Assembly (NCBI GenBank): GCA_002423305.1
Contig: DIVI01000054.1
Coordinates: forward strand, 15,937-62,358
Reading direction: 5' to 3'
Source of the DNA: Methylococcus sp. UBA6136
Lineage (GTDB): Bacteria > Pseudomonadota > Gammaproteobacteria > Methylococcales > Methylococcaceae
DNA: 46,422 bases
The translations under genes and the position numbers were made by a program. Below, piece after piece: positions 19,101 to 26,150 of this stretch. How positions within the stretch are numbered: position 1 is the first letter of the stretch; each line of letters begins with the position of its first letter. Under the pieces are notes generated by a model. That model made no database searches. It saw only the letters and a program-made list of their open reading frames with translations, and was not told where the DNA came from.

Positions 19101-19267
19101 CTGAAGGGGCGGGGGCCGCGAGCCAGCAAGCGATCGGCACGGTGGTATTCGGCGGAATGCTGGCCTCAACCTTGCTGGCAATTCCTTTTGTGCCGGTTTT
19201 CTATGTCATAACCCAGCGCTGGACGGAGCGGCGACGTGCGGTCAAGGCAGCCAAAGAAGCCCAATAG
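16124..19267 (+). CDS. RND efflux pump, HAE1 family (AcrB/MexB type)
   Basis: Proton-driven inner-membrane drug exporter. The 1047-aa length is typical of AcrB (1049). It starts MISKFFIERPIFANVIAIV, the usual first helix. The proton-relay aspartates of TM4 are present at 414-415 (GIVVDDAIVIVENA), and the TM10 lysine is in LMIALASKNAILVVEFARE. Two large periplasmic porter loops and the internal duplication of the fold are visible. The sequence FLPIEDQGYAIV of the second half and the repeated GxPIEQGVNGVEN motif near residues 63-75 are HAE1 hallmarks, as opposed to heavy-metal pumps. No TetR/MarR regulator gene accompanies the operon in this window. It converges on the SoxYZ-like gene 44 nt downstream. 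Confidence 0.97.
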   Translation: MISKFFIERPIFANVIAIVTIILGLVSLLNLPIAQYPNIVPPTIQVVTRYPGASAEIIAKTVGIPIEQGVNGVENSLYMSSTSGSDGTYTLTITFRVGSDLNAALSLVQNLVNGQLAQLPDAVQKQGINIRKVSTNILQAVSIYAEDERYDETFLSNYALINLQYPLGRIPGVGQVKVLGAGSYSMRIWLNPERLKYFGLTTVDVADAVKQQNTQVVAGQLGGPPVPDDQSFQLTVNALGRLDDVDEFENIIVKTVAPKSGQAAQIVRVKDIARVELSQQSYNNFAGLTGHKAAQILVYALPGANAIEVGKQVRKEVEQRSREFPEGLTYAIRYDTTDFIQQSIDSVYETLYEAGFLVLAVVILFLQNWRATLVPATTVPVTIIGAFAAMAMLGFSVNLMTLFALILAIGIVVDDAIVIVENASHHIERGLSPKEAAIKAMSQMTGPVIGITLVLSAVFLPAAFLPGITGQLFRQFALVIAATAIISAINALTLKPAQCALYLKPRPADYRPNVFFRAFNQVYGRIESAYTALVRWMVQRTLWMSLIFGLIIFAGGWLYAHHQSGFLPIEDQGYAIVVGKLPEGASQPRTRATVRQVEALLKETPGIASWVTIGGFSMLDAANLANAFSIFAIYEPWDKRGAGLDQKSILVDLKKRLDGVQEARVIAVTPPPIAGLGQAGGLQMMIEDRRSLGLSELQRSLLALQQAGATQSGLAFLGTTFSAQSPQLYLDIDRVKAQTLSVPMENVFGTLQAFLGSSYVNLFTKFDQSFQVYVQADAPFRRKVDDIKNLNVRNSKSDMVPLGSLLNVERRVGSELVTRYNLYPAASVFGAPAPGFSGGDAITLMEEMAHNVLPQGLAVDWTATAYQQKLLGNTAYYVYALSLLLVFLVLAAQYESWLSPLAVIMVVPMALVGVILAQISRHFDNNLYTQVGLVLMIALASKNAILVVEFARELRAEGMSIVEAAVEATRQRFRPILMTSFAFILGVVPLLKAEGAGAASQQAIGTVVFGGMLASTLLAIPFVPVFYVITQRWTERRRAVKAAKEAQ

Positions 19268-19311
19268 GTGCCATGTGGGCTACTCTTCATGGGTTGCCCG
19301 TTAGGTTCTGT

Positions 19312-20127
19312 TCACGGGGTGACTGCTTGGCTGGCTGAATAGGTATTTCCAAGGTTGTCCTTGACCTCCGCTTTCAATTCGCCCGCTTTGTCCGGAGCGA
19401 AGTAGAAGCGAAGGTTGGGGTCAGCACTGATGGCAATGTCGGTTTTGGTGGTCATGACCGCTTTTCCCTCAAAACTAACCTTGACTTCGGTCACGTAGTG
19501 AGCGGGTTGCACCATGCGGCTGATCTGATCCATCTGCATGCCGGTAATGTTGGGGTGGCTGATCAGCAGTTGAACCGGATTGGGCTGGCCGAGGGTGGCC
19601 TTGTCGCCGTCGAACCTGAATTTCATTTTTCCCATACGGGCCTTGGCGGCCTCCAGATCGGTGCCTATCGGCGCAGAGCAACCCCCGCTGGCTTTTACAA
19701 AGGCCTTGGCCATGTGGAGTTTGCCATCGTTGGTTTCCGCAATGGCGCGAACATGGGTGTAGGCATTGAATCGCATGCGGGTGGCAATATCGGCCTTGCC
19801 ACTCTCCGGGGTGAAGTCGAATGAAGCCGAAAACGGAACCGGGTTGTTGTCGATGATGACGGTGATGTTCTTGATGAAATTCTCCTTGGTTTGAGGGAAT
19901 TTGCTGGTGATCTGGAGGGGAACCAACGCGGGGTCCTCGGCGCGGTAGGGTGCCGTAATCTCAAGGGTCTGCTGGTCTTCCTCGATGGCGCGATTGGGGA
20001 AGAACTGCTGTTTGAGGGTCGTGTTCCAGGCCGTTTCGTCTTCTCCCTCTGCGCGAAGGGCCTGCGAGGCCAGGAGTAGTCCGGCGATGATCATCAGGAT
20101 TCGGGAAGATGTGACTGGGATTTTCAT
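19312..20127 (-). CDS. Quinoprotein dehydrogenase-associated SoxYZ-like carrier protein
   Basis: A periplasmic protein in which SoxY-like and SoxZ-like parts are joined; the family is known as a companion of PQQ-dependent dehydrogenases. Its chemistry is not settled. The 271-aa product has a signal peptide (about residues 1-26, ending ALRAEG), a SoxY-like part to about residue 158, and a SoxZ-like part from about 165 (KFRFDGDKATLGQPNPVQLL ... LRFYFAPDKAGELKAEVKDN). The SoxY swinging-arm cysteine appears as Cys150 in KASGGCSAP, here inside the chain rather than at the C-terminus, as expected for the fused form. It follows the metallohydrolase gene by 54 nt on the same strand. Confidence 0.87.
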   Translation of the reverse strand: MKIPVTSSRILMIIAGLLLASQALRAEGEDETAWNTTLKQQFFPNRAIEEDQQTLEITAPYRAEDPALVPLQITSKFPQTKENFIKNITVIIDNNPVPFSASFDFTPESGKADIATRMRFNAYTHVRAIAETNDGKLHMAKAFVKASGGCSAPIGTDLEAAKARMGKMKFRFDGDKATLGQPNPVQLLISHPNITGMQMDQISRMVQPAHYVTEVKVSFEGKAVMTTKTDIAISADPNLRFYFAPDKAGELKAEVKDNLGNTYSASQAVTP

Positions 20128-20181
20128 GCTGAAACTCCTTGGTTAGTGAAGGGGTGATTTTGACTGGAGCGGGGGATGAAT

Positions 20182-21120
20182 TCAGTCGTCTTCCCATTCC
20201 AGTTCGGCAAACGCAGTCGCAATATTGCGCTTGTGGAAGTCGTCGAACAATTGCCAGTCCGGGCGCATCGACTGGCCGATTTCGTTCATGGCCTGCTCGA
20301 TGGTCTTGCCGGCCTTGATGGCGGCGCGAATCTCGGTTTGCAGGCGTTTCAGATAGTTTTCCTCGCCCATCAGGGCTAACGGCCAGGCGGCAACGACAGG
20401 TCCGTGCCCGGGAACCACCTGCTTGGCTCCGATTTTTCGGAGCTTTTCGATCTCGCTGAGCCAACCGTTTAGGCTACCATCCACCACCGGAACATGTCCC
20501 ATGAAAAGCAGGTCACCGAGCCACAAGGTCTCCGTTTGCGTGTCAAAAATGCTCAGGTCGTTATCCGTATGCGCCGTGGGGTGTGCGGTTACTCGCAGGG
20601 TTCTCCCGCCGAGGTCCAGTTCAAGGGTATCCTTAACGGGTTGGTCGGGTGGCACGAAATGTTCCGGTGACAGGGCAAATCCAAGCTCACTGTGGGCTTT
20701 CTCCCGGTAAAAAGGCGCCCTCAGAGCCATCGCCTGGGTCAGCTTATGATGGCCCACAAAGCTGACACCGACCGCCTTGAAGGCAAGGTTGCCGTAAATG
20801 TGGTCGGGATGGACGTGGGTATTGATGACATAGCAGATGGGGATTTGGCTGTGCTTGCCGATTTGCTGTTTCAGGGCAAACCCTTGATACGGACTTCCTC
20901 CGCTATCAATGACAGCGATGCAGTGCTCACCGATGATGAATCCGATATTGGCAATCTCGCCCCGGTTGTGTTGGTTGGGTAGTTGGTGGACGCCTTGATG
21001 AACGTAGACACCCGTCGCGATCTCCTTCAGGGAGAGTTCCTCGGCGGTGGCTTGGTCCCAACTCATAAGCATGAAAAGAGCAAAGACCCAAATCAGGTAA
21101 CGGGATGCAAGTAAGATCAT
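20182..21120 (-). CDS. Quinoprotein relay system zinc metallohydrolase (MBL fold)
   Basis: A metallo-beta-lactamase-fold protein of the kind encoded next to PQQ-dependent dehydrogenases and SoxYZ-like carriers; its substrate is unknown. From the chosen ATG (21118-21120) the product is 312 aa. It has a signal peptide of about 27 residues (LIWVFALFMLMSWDQATAEE) and the zinc motif THVHPDHIYG, with His102, His104, Asp106 and His107. Later ligands are in AHPTAHTDNDLS, TLWLGDLLF and VVPGHGPV. A TTG start 24 codons upstream would hide the signal peptide behind a charged extension, so I prefer the ATG, although no Shine-Dalgarno sequence precedes it. It is divergent from xoxF with a 356-bp gap. Confidence 0.87.
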   Translation of the reverse strand: MILLASRYLIWVFALFMLMSWDQATAEELSLKEIATGVYVHQGVHQLPNQHNRGEIANIGFIIGEHCIAVIDSGGSPYQGFALKQQIGKHSQIPICYVINTHVHPDHIYGNLAFKAVGVSFVGHHKLTQAMALRAPFYREKAHSELGFALSPEHFVPPDQPVKDTLELDLGGRTLRVTAHPTAHTDNDLSIFDTQTETLWLGDLLFMGHVPVVDGSLNGWLSEIEKLRKIGAKQVVPGHGPVVAAWPLALMGEENYLKRLQTEIRAAIKAGKTIEQAMNEIGQSMRPDWQLFDDFHKRNIATAFAELEWEDD

Positions 21121-21339
21121 GATGATTTGTGGTTTTTTTGCTGAAAGGGTAGGTGCCAACGGATGAGGATTTTCGGCCCGCCTAACGATCAAATCAATCG
21201 TTTTGCCGTCGGGTGTTACTGCGCCGGTTCAAGGGCAAGGAACGGGAGTGGGGTGAACAAGTTGCACTGGGCCCAACGGTCATTTTTGTTCGTTTTCAGT
21301 CGTTGACTTTTGAGGTGAAATCCTTCAAGTTACGCAACT

Positions 21340-21373
21340 AAACGGGCATCTTCGGGAGATTTTCCCGTTTTTT
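21340..21373 (+). terminator. Terminator-like hairpin in the xoxF leader (possible attenuator)
   Basis: AAACGGG (21340-21346) pairs with CCCGTTT (21364-21370), with a small inner stem ATCT/AGAT and loop TCGGG, followed by a run of six T. It reads as a rho-independent terminator on the plus strand, yet no plus-strand gene precedes it: the upstream neighbour is transcribed away. It lies about 105 nt before the xoxF ATG. It may be an attenuator, or it may end a very short transcript. The upstream stretch 21121-21339 holds no other signal I recognise, apart from a TTGACT at 21303 without a convincing -10. Confidence 0.5.
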
Positions 21374-21401
21374 GTGTGTCATAAACTTGCTGAAAAAAAC
21401 C

Positions 21402-21419
21402 ACGGCTCATAGTGGCCGT
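21402..21419 (+). other. Second hairpin in the xoxF leader
   Basis: ACGGCT (21402-21407) can pair with GGCCGT (21414-21419) around the loop CATAGT, including one G-T pair. It lies between the terminator-like hairpin and the strong ribosome binding site (GAGGAGG at 21462-21468). Its role is unknown; it could be part of a structured leader. Confidence 0.35.
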
Positions 21420-21476
21420 AGGTGTGAATAAGCGTTCGAAAGCGTATTTTTGCCTTATATCTGAGGAGGATAGACG

Positions 21477-23339
21477 ATGAATAACTCTTTGAAGAGTTTG
21501 CTGCTTTCTGCGGCTGTAGCGACCGCCTTGGCAGCGCCGGGCGTCAGTCTCGCTAACGCCGAAATCGAGAAGTTGTCCCATGACCCGGTCAACTGGGCAA
21601 CCTGGGGTGGCGACTACTACGGTACCCGTTTCAGCACGCTGACCCAAATCAACAAGGACAACGCCAAGACCATTCAGCCGATTTGGACGTTCTCTACCGG
21701 TGCCCTGCGTGGTCACGAGGGTGGTCCGCTGGTTGTGAACGGGTTGATCTACATTCACACCGGTTTCCCCCACAAGATCTACGCACTCGACCAGAACACC
21801 CACAGCGTGGTCTGGGAATACGACTATGCACCTGACAAGGGAACCGACCCTGCCCAAGTTATTGGTGTTATGTGCTGTGACGTCGTCAACCGCGGTCTCG
21901 CATACGGCGATGGCAAGATTTTCATGGCTCAGGGTGACGCCACCTTGATCGCACTGGATGCCAAGACTGGCAAAATGGTGTGGAAGGTGAAGAACGGTGA
22001 TCCCAAGGCGGGCATGACCAACACCGCTGCACCGCTGATCGTCAAGGACAAAGTTCTGGTCGGTATCTCCGGTGGAGAATTCGGTGTACGCGGCTTCATG
22101 GCGGCTTACAACGTCAAGGACGGCTCACTGGCATGGAAGACCTACAGCATGGGTCCCGATGCCGATATGAAGATCGATCCGGAAAAGACCATGACCTGGA
22201 CCGACGGCAAGATGGCTCCGGTCGGCAAGGACTCTTCCCTGAAAACCTGGCAGGGTGACCAGTGGAAGATCGGCGGTGGCACCACTTGGGGCTGGACCAG
22301 CTATGACGCTGAAGCCAACCTGATCTACTACGGTTCCGGCAACCCCTCTACCTGGAATCCCGTTCAGCGTCCTGGCGACAACAAATGGTCCATGACCATT
22401 TGGGCGCGTGACGCGGATACGGGTGCGGCCAAGTGGGTTTACCAGATGACCCCGCATGATGAGTGGGATTACGACGGTATCAACGAAATGACCTTGATCG
22501 ACTTGCCCATGAAGGACAAGGACGGTAAGGAACACAGCAAGCTGCTGACTCACTTTGACCGTAACGGCTTTGGCTATACCCTCGACCGTATGACCGGTGA
22601 ACTGCTGGTTGCCGAGAAATTCGACAAGATGGTCAACTGGGCATCGCACGTCGATCCCAAGACCGGTCGACCACAGGTCGTAAGCCAGTACTCCACTCAG
22701 GCGGGTGGCGAAGACCACAATCAGAAGGGCATCTGTCCTTCGGCCATGGGCGCCAAAAACGAGCCTCCGGTCACGTTCTCACCCAAGACCAAGCTGATCT
22801 ACATCCCCGGCAACCACACCTGCATGGACTATGAGCCCTTCCAGGTTGAATATACTGCTGGACAGCCCTACGTCGGTGCTACTCTGAACATCTACCCCGC
22901 CAAGGCCAACGTCAAGACGGGTGAGAAGGAAGAGAAGTTGCATATGGGTTCCTTCACCGCATGGGATCCGGCGACGGGCAAGATTGCTTGGCAGATCGAC
23001 GAGCCTTTCTCCCTGTGGAGTGGCATGGTCTCCACTGCCAGCGACTTGGTCATCTATGGAACCCTGGAAGGTTACCTGAAGGTGCGTGATGCTAATACCG
23101 GTGCCGAACTCTACAAGTTCAAGACCCCGTCCGGGATCATTGGCAATATCAGCACCTGGATGCATGATGGCCGTCAGTACATCGGTGTGCTGTCTGGTAT
23201 CGGTGGCTGGGCCGGCGTCGGTATGGCGGCAGGCCTTGAAGGCGATAGCGAAGGTCTGGGCGCCGTGGGTGCCTACAAGAGCCTTGGCGCTCACACCAAG
23301 CTGGGTGGCGTGTTCACCGTATTTGCTCTGCCCAAGTAA
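21477..23339 (+). CDS. xoxF: Lanthanide-dependent PQQ methanol/alcohol dehydrogenase, XoxF type
   Basis: Periplasmic quinoprotein that oxidises methanol (and often other alcohols), passing electrons to a cytochrome c. The 620-aa product has a signal peptide ending near SLANA (residue 28). The eight-bladed propeller shows the vicinal disulfide Cys133-Cys134 (VIGVMCCDVVNRG), the metal ligands Glu201 (ISGGEFG) and Asn289 (GSGNPSTWN), and catalytic Asp331. Two residues on is Asp333 (PHDEWDYDGINE). This extra Asp marks lanthanide-dependent XoxF; the calcium enzyme MxaF has Ala there. Translation should be strong (GAGGAGG 8 nt before the ATG). The SoxYZ-like/metallohydrolase genes lie upstream and xoxJ downstream. 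The usual cytochrome cL gene (xoxG) is not here. Confidence 0.96.
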   Translation: MNNSLKSLLLSAAVATALAAPGVSLANAEIEKLSHDPVNWATWGGDYYGTRFSTLTQINKDNAKTIQPIWTFSTGALRGHEGGPLVVNGLIYIHTGFPHKIYALDQNTHSVVWEYDYAPDKGTDPAQVIGVMCCDVVNRGLAYGDGKIFMAQGDATLIALDAKTGKMVWKVKNGDPKAGMTNTAAPLIVKDKVLVGISGGEFGVRGFMAAYNVKDGSLAWKTYSMGPDADMKIDPEKTMTWTDGKMAPVGKDSSLKTWQGDQWKIGGGTTWGWTSYDAEANLIYYGSGNPSTWNPVQRPGDNKWSMTIWARDADTGAAKWVYQMTPHDEWDYDGINEMTLIDLPMKDKDGKEHSKLLTHFDRNGFGYTLDRMTGELLVAEKFDKMVNWASHVDPKTGRPQVVSQYSTQAGGEDHNQKGICPSAMGAKNEPPVTFSPKTKLIYIPGNHTCMDYEPFQVEYTAGQPYVGATLNIYPAKANVKTGEKEEKLHMGSFTAWDPATGKIAWQIDEPFSLWSGMVSTASDLVIYGTLEGYLKVRDANTGAELYKFKTPSGIIGNISTWMHDGRQYIGVLSGIGGWAGVGMAAGLEGDSEGLGAVGAYKSLGAHTKLGGVFTVFALPK

Positions 23340-23380
23340 GGGTGGGCATGGGTCCTTGCGGCCCTTAGGCTGAACCGAAG

Positions 23381-23419
23381 AAAGCCCCGACTGAGTCGCT
23401 CAGTCGGGGCTTTCTGTTT
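23381..23419 (+). terminator. Rho-independent terminator after xoxF
   Basis: A perfect long stem pairs AAAGCCCCGACTGAG with CTCAGTCGGGGCTTT around the loop TCG, followed by a T-rich stretch. It lies between xoxF and xoxJ, so most transcripts should stop here and xoxJ would be made by read-through or its own promoter. Confidence 0.92.
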
Positions 23420-23464
23420 TGTAGGCCCAATTGACTTGGGTTTGATACGCAAAGGAGGTTTTAG

Positions 23465-24328
23465 ATGAAAGCTTTTTCGAAACGGTGTGGAATGACCCTC
23501 GCCATCGGAACGCTCCTGTTATTAGCCGGCCTCGCGGAGGCGGGCGACAAGGCATTCAAGGTTTGCGCCGATCCCAATAATCCGCCGTTCTCGGTCAAGG
23601 ACGGCTCCGGCTATGAAAACAAAATTGCAGAACTGTTTGCCAGCGAACTCGGCCAGACTCTCGAGTACACCTGGTTTCCACAACGCCTCGGATTTATCCG
23701 CAATACCCTAAAGTCGAAGCTGCCGGATTCCGAAGAGTACAAGTGCGATGTGGTGATGGGGGTTCCCACGGGGTTTGAGATGGCGGCGACGACAAAGCCT
23801 TATTATCGTTCGACCTATGTGCTGGTCTATAGGAGAAACGGTCCGCTGCATGGCATCAAGGCCCCTGCAGATATCGACAAGCTCGCCCCGGAGACAAAGG
23901 CCAAATTGCGCATTGCGATGTTTGATGGTGCCCCCGGAACAACCTGGCTGTTGAATCATGGTTTGATTGGTCAGGGGATTCCTTATCAGTCCATGACCGG
24001 TGACGTCACGCAGAATACGGCGCAGATTCTGGCGCGGGATTTCTCCGAAGACAAGATCGACATGGTCGTTATCTGGGGGCCCATGGCAGGTTATCTTGCC
24101 ACGAGCAGCCCCGATGCTTTCGAACTGATTCCCATGAAATCCGAACCCGGACTCCAGTTTGAATTTCCAATGTCCGTGGGCGTCAGAGTGCCCGACAAGC
24201 AACGCAAGCAGGTGCTGGATGATCTGATCGCCAAAAATGGGGAAAAGATCAAAACCATTTTGGAAAGCTACAAAGTCCCGCTGGTCGATGCCAGCGAAGC
24301 AAAAGAGATCAAGAAGGACAACGACTGA
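23465..24328 (+). CDS. xoxJ: XoxJ/MoxJ-like periplasmic binding protein of methanol oxidation
   Basis: Belongs to the quinoprotein dehydrogenase-associated substrate-binding-like proteins; XoxJ/MxaJ is thought to help activate or mature the dehydrogenase in the periplasm. The 287-aa product has a signal peptide of about 26 residues (LAIGTLLLLAGLAEA). The solute-binding fold follows: FKVCADPNNPPFSVKDGSGY at the start, then DVVMGVPTGFEMAATTKPYY and YVLVYRRN. The CADPNNxPFS opening is typical of the family. A GGAGG-like site (AAAGGAGG) sits just before the ATG. It is separated from xoxF by a strong terminator, an arrangement that suggests stoichiometry lower than that of XoxF. Confidence 0.9.
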   Translation: MKAFSKRCGMTLAIGTLLLLAGLAEAGDKAFKVCADPNNPPFSVKDGSGYENKIAELFASELGQTLEYTWFPQRLGFIRNTLKSKLPDSEEYKCDVVMGVPTGFEMAATTKPYYRSTYVLVYRRNGPLHGIKAPADIDKLAPETKAKLRIAMFDGAPGTTWLLNHGLIGQGIPYQSMTGDVTQNTAQILARDFSEDKIDMVVIWGPMAGYLATSSPDAFELIPMKSEPGLQFEFPMSVGVRVPDKQRKQVLDDLIAKNGEKIKTILESYKVPLVDASEAKEIKKDND

Positions 24329-24351
24329 CCTTTCGGCCCATCGGGCCCATG

Positions 24352-24400
24352 AACCGGCAGCTCTGATGCCCGGTTTTGCTAGGATCAGGTGCAAAACCGG
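24352..24400. terminator. Three-armed inverted repeat between convergent genes
   Basis: AACCGG (24352-24357) can pair with CCGGTT (24370-24375). The longer CCGGTTTTGC (24370-24379) can instead pair perfectly with GCAAAACCGG (24391-24400) over an 11-nt loop. The stretch lies between the convergent xoxJ and DUF2909 genes, so it probably ends transcription from one or both sides. Confidence 0.5.
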
Positions 24401-24419
24401 CGCCCGCGAGGACGCTTTC

Positions 24420-24674
24420 TTAATGGGCTGGTTTTGAACTGGCTGGTGCTGCAGGGGAGCCGGAGTCAAAGCCGGATTTAAGACCGTGAGGTTTGATGAG
24501 TCCGGTGCTGAAAGCGATTAACAGCGCTATAAAAAGTCCGATAGAAAGAGCGATTCTTAGGGTCAGGGCACGGACGGTGCGAGGGGATCGATCGCGGTCC
24601 TTCAAAAGATAATAGAGGCCGGAGCCGAGACTTCCGATAATGACGAGCAATGCCAATACGATGAATATCTTCAA
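24420..24674 (-). CDS. Twin-transmembrane small protein, DUF2909 family
   Basis: Small inner-membrane protein whose family is regularly found beside cytochrome c oxidase assembly genes; its function is unknown. With the TTG start at 24672-24674 the product is 84 aa, with helix 1 (IFIVLALLVIIGSLGSGLYY), a basic loop (KDRDRSPRTVRALTLR) and helix 2 (IALSIGLFIALLIAFSTGLI), then a Pro/Ser/Ala-rich tail. I prefer TTG because AAAAGG lies 6-7 nt upstream and the N-terminus then fits the family. A GTG at 24722 would add 16 residues without a ribosome binding site and would overlap the start of the divergent SURF1 gene. Confidence 0.78.
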   Translation of the reverse strand: MKIFIVLALLVIIGSLGSGLYYLLKDRDRSPRTVRALTLRIALSIGLFIALLIAFSTGLIKPHGLKSGFDSGSPAAPASSKPAH

Positions 24675-24713
24675 AATCTGCCTTTTCGCAGGTGGGTTTG
24701 GGACGCCGGAATA

Positions 24714-25463
24714 ATGAGCCACCGGGCCAGTGGCGGTTCGCCGAATTATAGCTTCAAACCTTCTGGAAAAGCCGTGGGACTATTTGCCGTGGTTTTTCCT
24801 CTATTCATAGTGTTGGGCTTCTGGCAACTGCAGCGCGCAGATGAAAAGACGACGATCAATGCCCTGCGTGATGCGCGGTCGCAGGAGTCCCCCATCGCTC
24901 TGAGGTCTGTCGTCACGGGGGACATTGAGGACCTGCTTTTTCATCCTGTTTTGGTTGAAGGTGAGTACGATAGTGCCCATCAGTTTCTGTTGGATAATCA
25001 GCTCGAGGGGCAGTTGGCGGGCTACCATGTGCTCACGCCCCTCAGGCTCTCAGGAGCGGATAGGGCGGTTCTGATCAACCGTGGCTGGTTGCCGCAGGGT
25101 GCCAGCCGGCAGACTTTGCCGGACATCCATCCGTTGCCTGCGGGAATTACGAGAGTGACGGGCCTGGTCGACAGATTTCACCGGGTCGGCTTTAAGCTTA
25201 AGGGAGCCGATATCCCGACGGTCGGCTGGCCTGCCGTGGTTCAAGTGCCTGATGCGGACAAGATCGCCGACAGGCTCGGTTATCCGGTCCTGCCCTATCA
25301 GGTATTATTGGATTCCGCTGCCCAAGACGGTTACAGTCGGCTTTGGCATGTGGTCCGGCTAGATCCCGGCAAGAACCAGGGCTATGCCTTGCAGTGGTTT
25401 CTATTTGCGGCCCTTGCGGCTTTTTTCTTTGTCCGGCACGGCATCCAATCTGACGTCGGATAA
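24714..25463 (+). CDS. SURF1 family cytochrome oxidase assembly protein
   Basis: Inner-membrane protein with two helices and a periplasmic domain that helps insert haem a into subunit I of haem-copper oxidases. The 249-aa product shows the N-terminal helix FAVVFPLFIVLGFWQLQRAD with the family motif GFWQLQRA, then GEYDSAHQFLLDNQ, the segment VLINRGWLPQG and a C-terminal helix (LQWFLFAALAAFFFVRHGI) preceded by GYALQWF. The ATG at 24714 is used; a GTG at 24771 is possible. It begins the plus-strand run SURF1, SCO-like protein, CtaA-FtsY, with 12 nt to the next gene. The oxidase subunits themselves are not in the window. Confidence 0.93.
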   Translation: MSHRASGGSPNYSFKPSGKAVGLFAVVFPLFIVLGFWQLQRADEKTTINALRDARSQESPIALRSVVTGDIEDLLFHPVLVEGEYDSAHQFLLDNQLEGQLAGYHVLTPLRLSGADRAVLINRGWLPQGASRQTLPDIHPLPAGITRVTGLVDRFHRVGFKLKGADIPTVGWPAVVQVPDADKIADRLGYPVLPYQVLLDSAAQDGYSRLWHVVRLDPGKNQGYALQWFLFAALAAFFFVRHGIQSDVG

Positions 25464-25475
25464 CTTTTTCCAGTT

Positions 25476-26075
25476 ATGACACACGCTTCAAAACCACTCT
25501 GGCAGAGCCGCGCGCTGGTGATTGTGATCGCCCTCACGGCGGTTGTCCCCTTTGTTCTGGCCTGGTACTACGCAAATCACCCCGAGTTGATTGAGAGAAC
25601 CAGCAATTATGGTTCGCTCATTATCCCCACGCGACAACTGAGTCATGATCAACTGATGGCGGCGCCCCTCGGACCGGTGAATGACATGGAGCAGATCAAG
25701 GGCCGTTGGCTTCTGCTGCAGGTGGCGCCCGGTTTCTGTACGACGGTTTGTGTCGAGACATTGCACAAGACTCATCAAGGCTGGCTGATGTTGAACAAGG
25801 AAATGCCCCGGGTGCAGCGGATTTTGCTGGTATCGCCGGAGACCCGATCACGGGAAGTGCCAGAAATAGCCAAGGATGATGCGCTGGTGACGTCGGGCCT
25901 GACCCCTGAGGTGCTGCAGGCGTTGACCAGCGCCATCGGGAAACCCGCCGAAGAAGGCGCCGTGGTTCTCGTCGATCCGCTCGGCAATCTGGTGCTGTGG
26001 TACGACACGGGATTCGACCCTTATAAGATGGTCAGGGATCTCAAGCACCTGCTGAAGGCCTCCCAGATCGGGTGA
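25476..26075 (+). CDS. SCO-like membrane-anchored thioredoxin-fold protein, probable oxidase assembly factor
   Basis: The 199-aa product has one N-terminal membrane helix (ALVIVIALTAVVPFVLAWYY) and a periplasmic domain resembling a reduced SCO/thioredoxin fold. The segment RWLLLQVAPGFCTTVCVETL carries a CxxxC pair (Cys88, Cys92), the spacing of the copper-binding cysteines of SCO proteins. The C-terminal part GAVVLVDPLGNLVLWYDTGF resembles the late strands of that fold, though I do not see the SCO copper-ligand histidine in its usual context. Its position between SURF1 and ctaA matches a conserved small gene of proteobacterial cox clusters that is usually labelled hypothetical. Copper or thiol handling is inference. 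Confidence 0.75.
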   Translation: MTHASKPLWQSRALVIVIALTAVVPFVLAWYYANHPELIERTSNYGSLIIPTRQLSHDQLMAAPLGPVNDMEQIKGRWLLLQVAPGFCTTVCVETLHKTHQGWLMLNKEMPRVQRILLVSPETRSREVPEIAKDDALVTSGLTPEVLQALTSAIGKPAEEGAVVLVDPLGNLVLWYDTGFDPYKMVRDLKHLLKASQIG

Positions 26076-26150
26076 TTTCGGAATCTCTGCCGATTTTCCA
26101 GTGAAGTGCCCGCAGATGGTTTCAACCCCAATAAAAACCCACTCAATACC

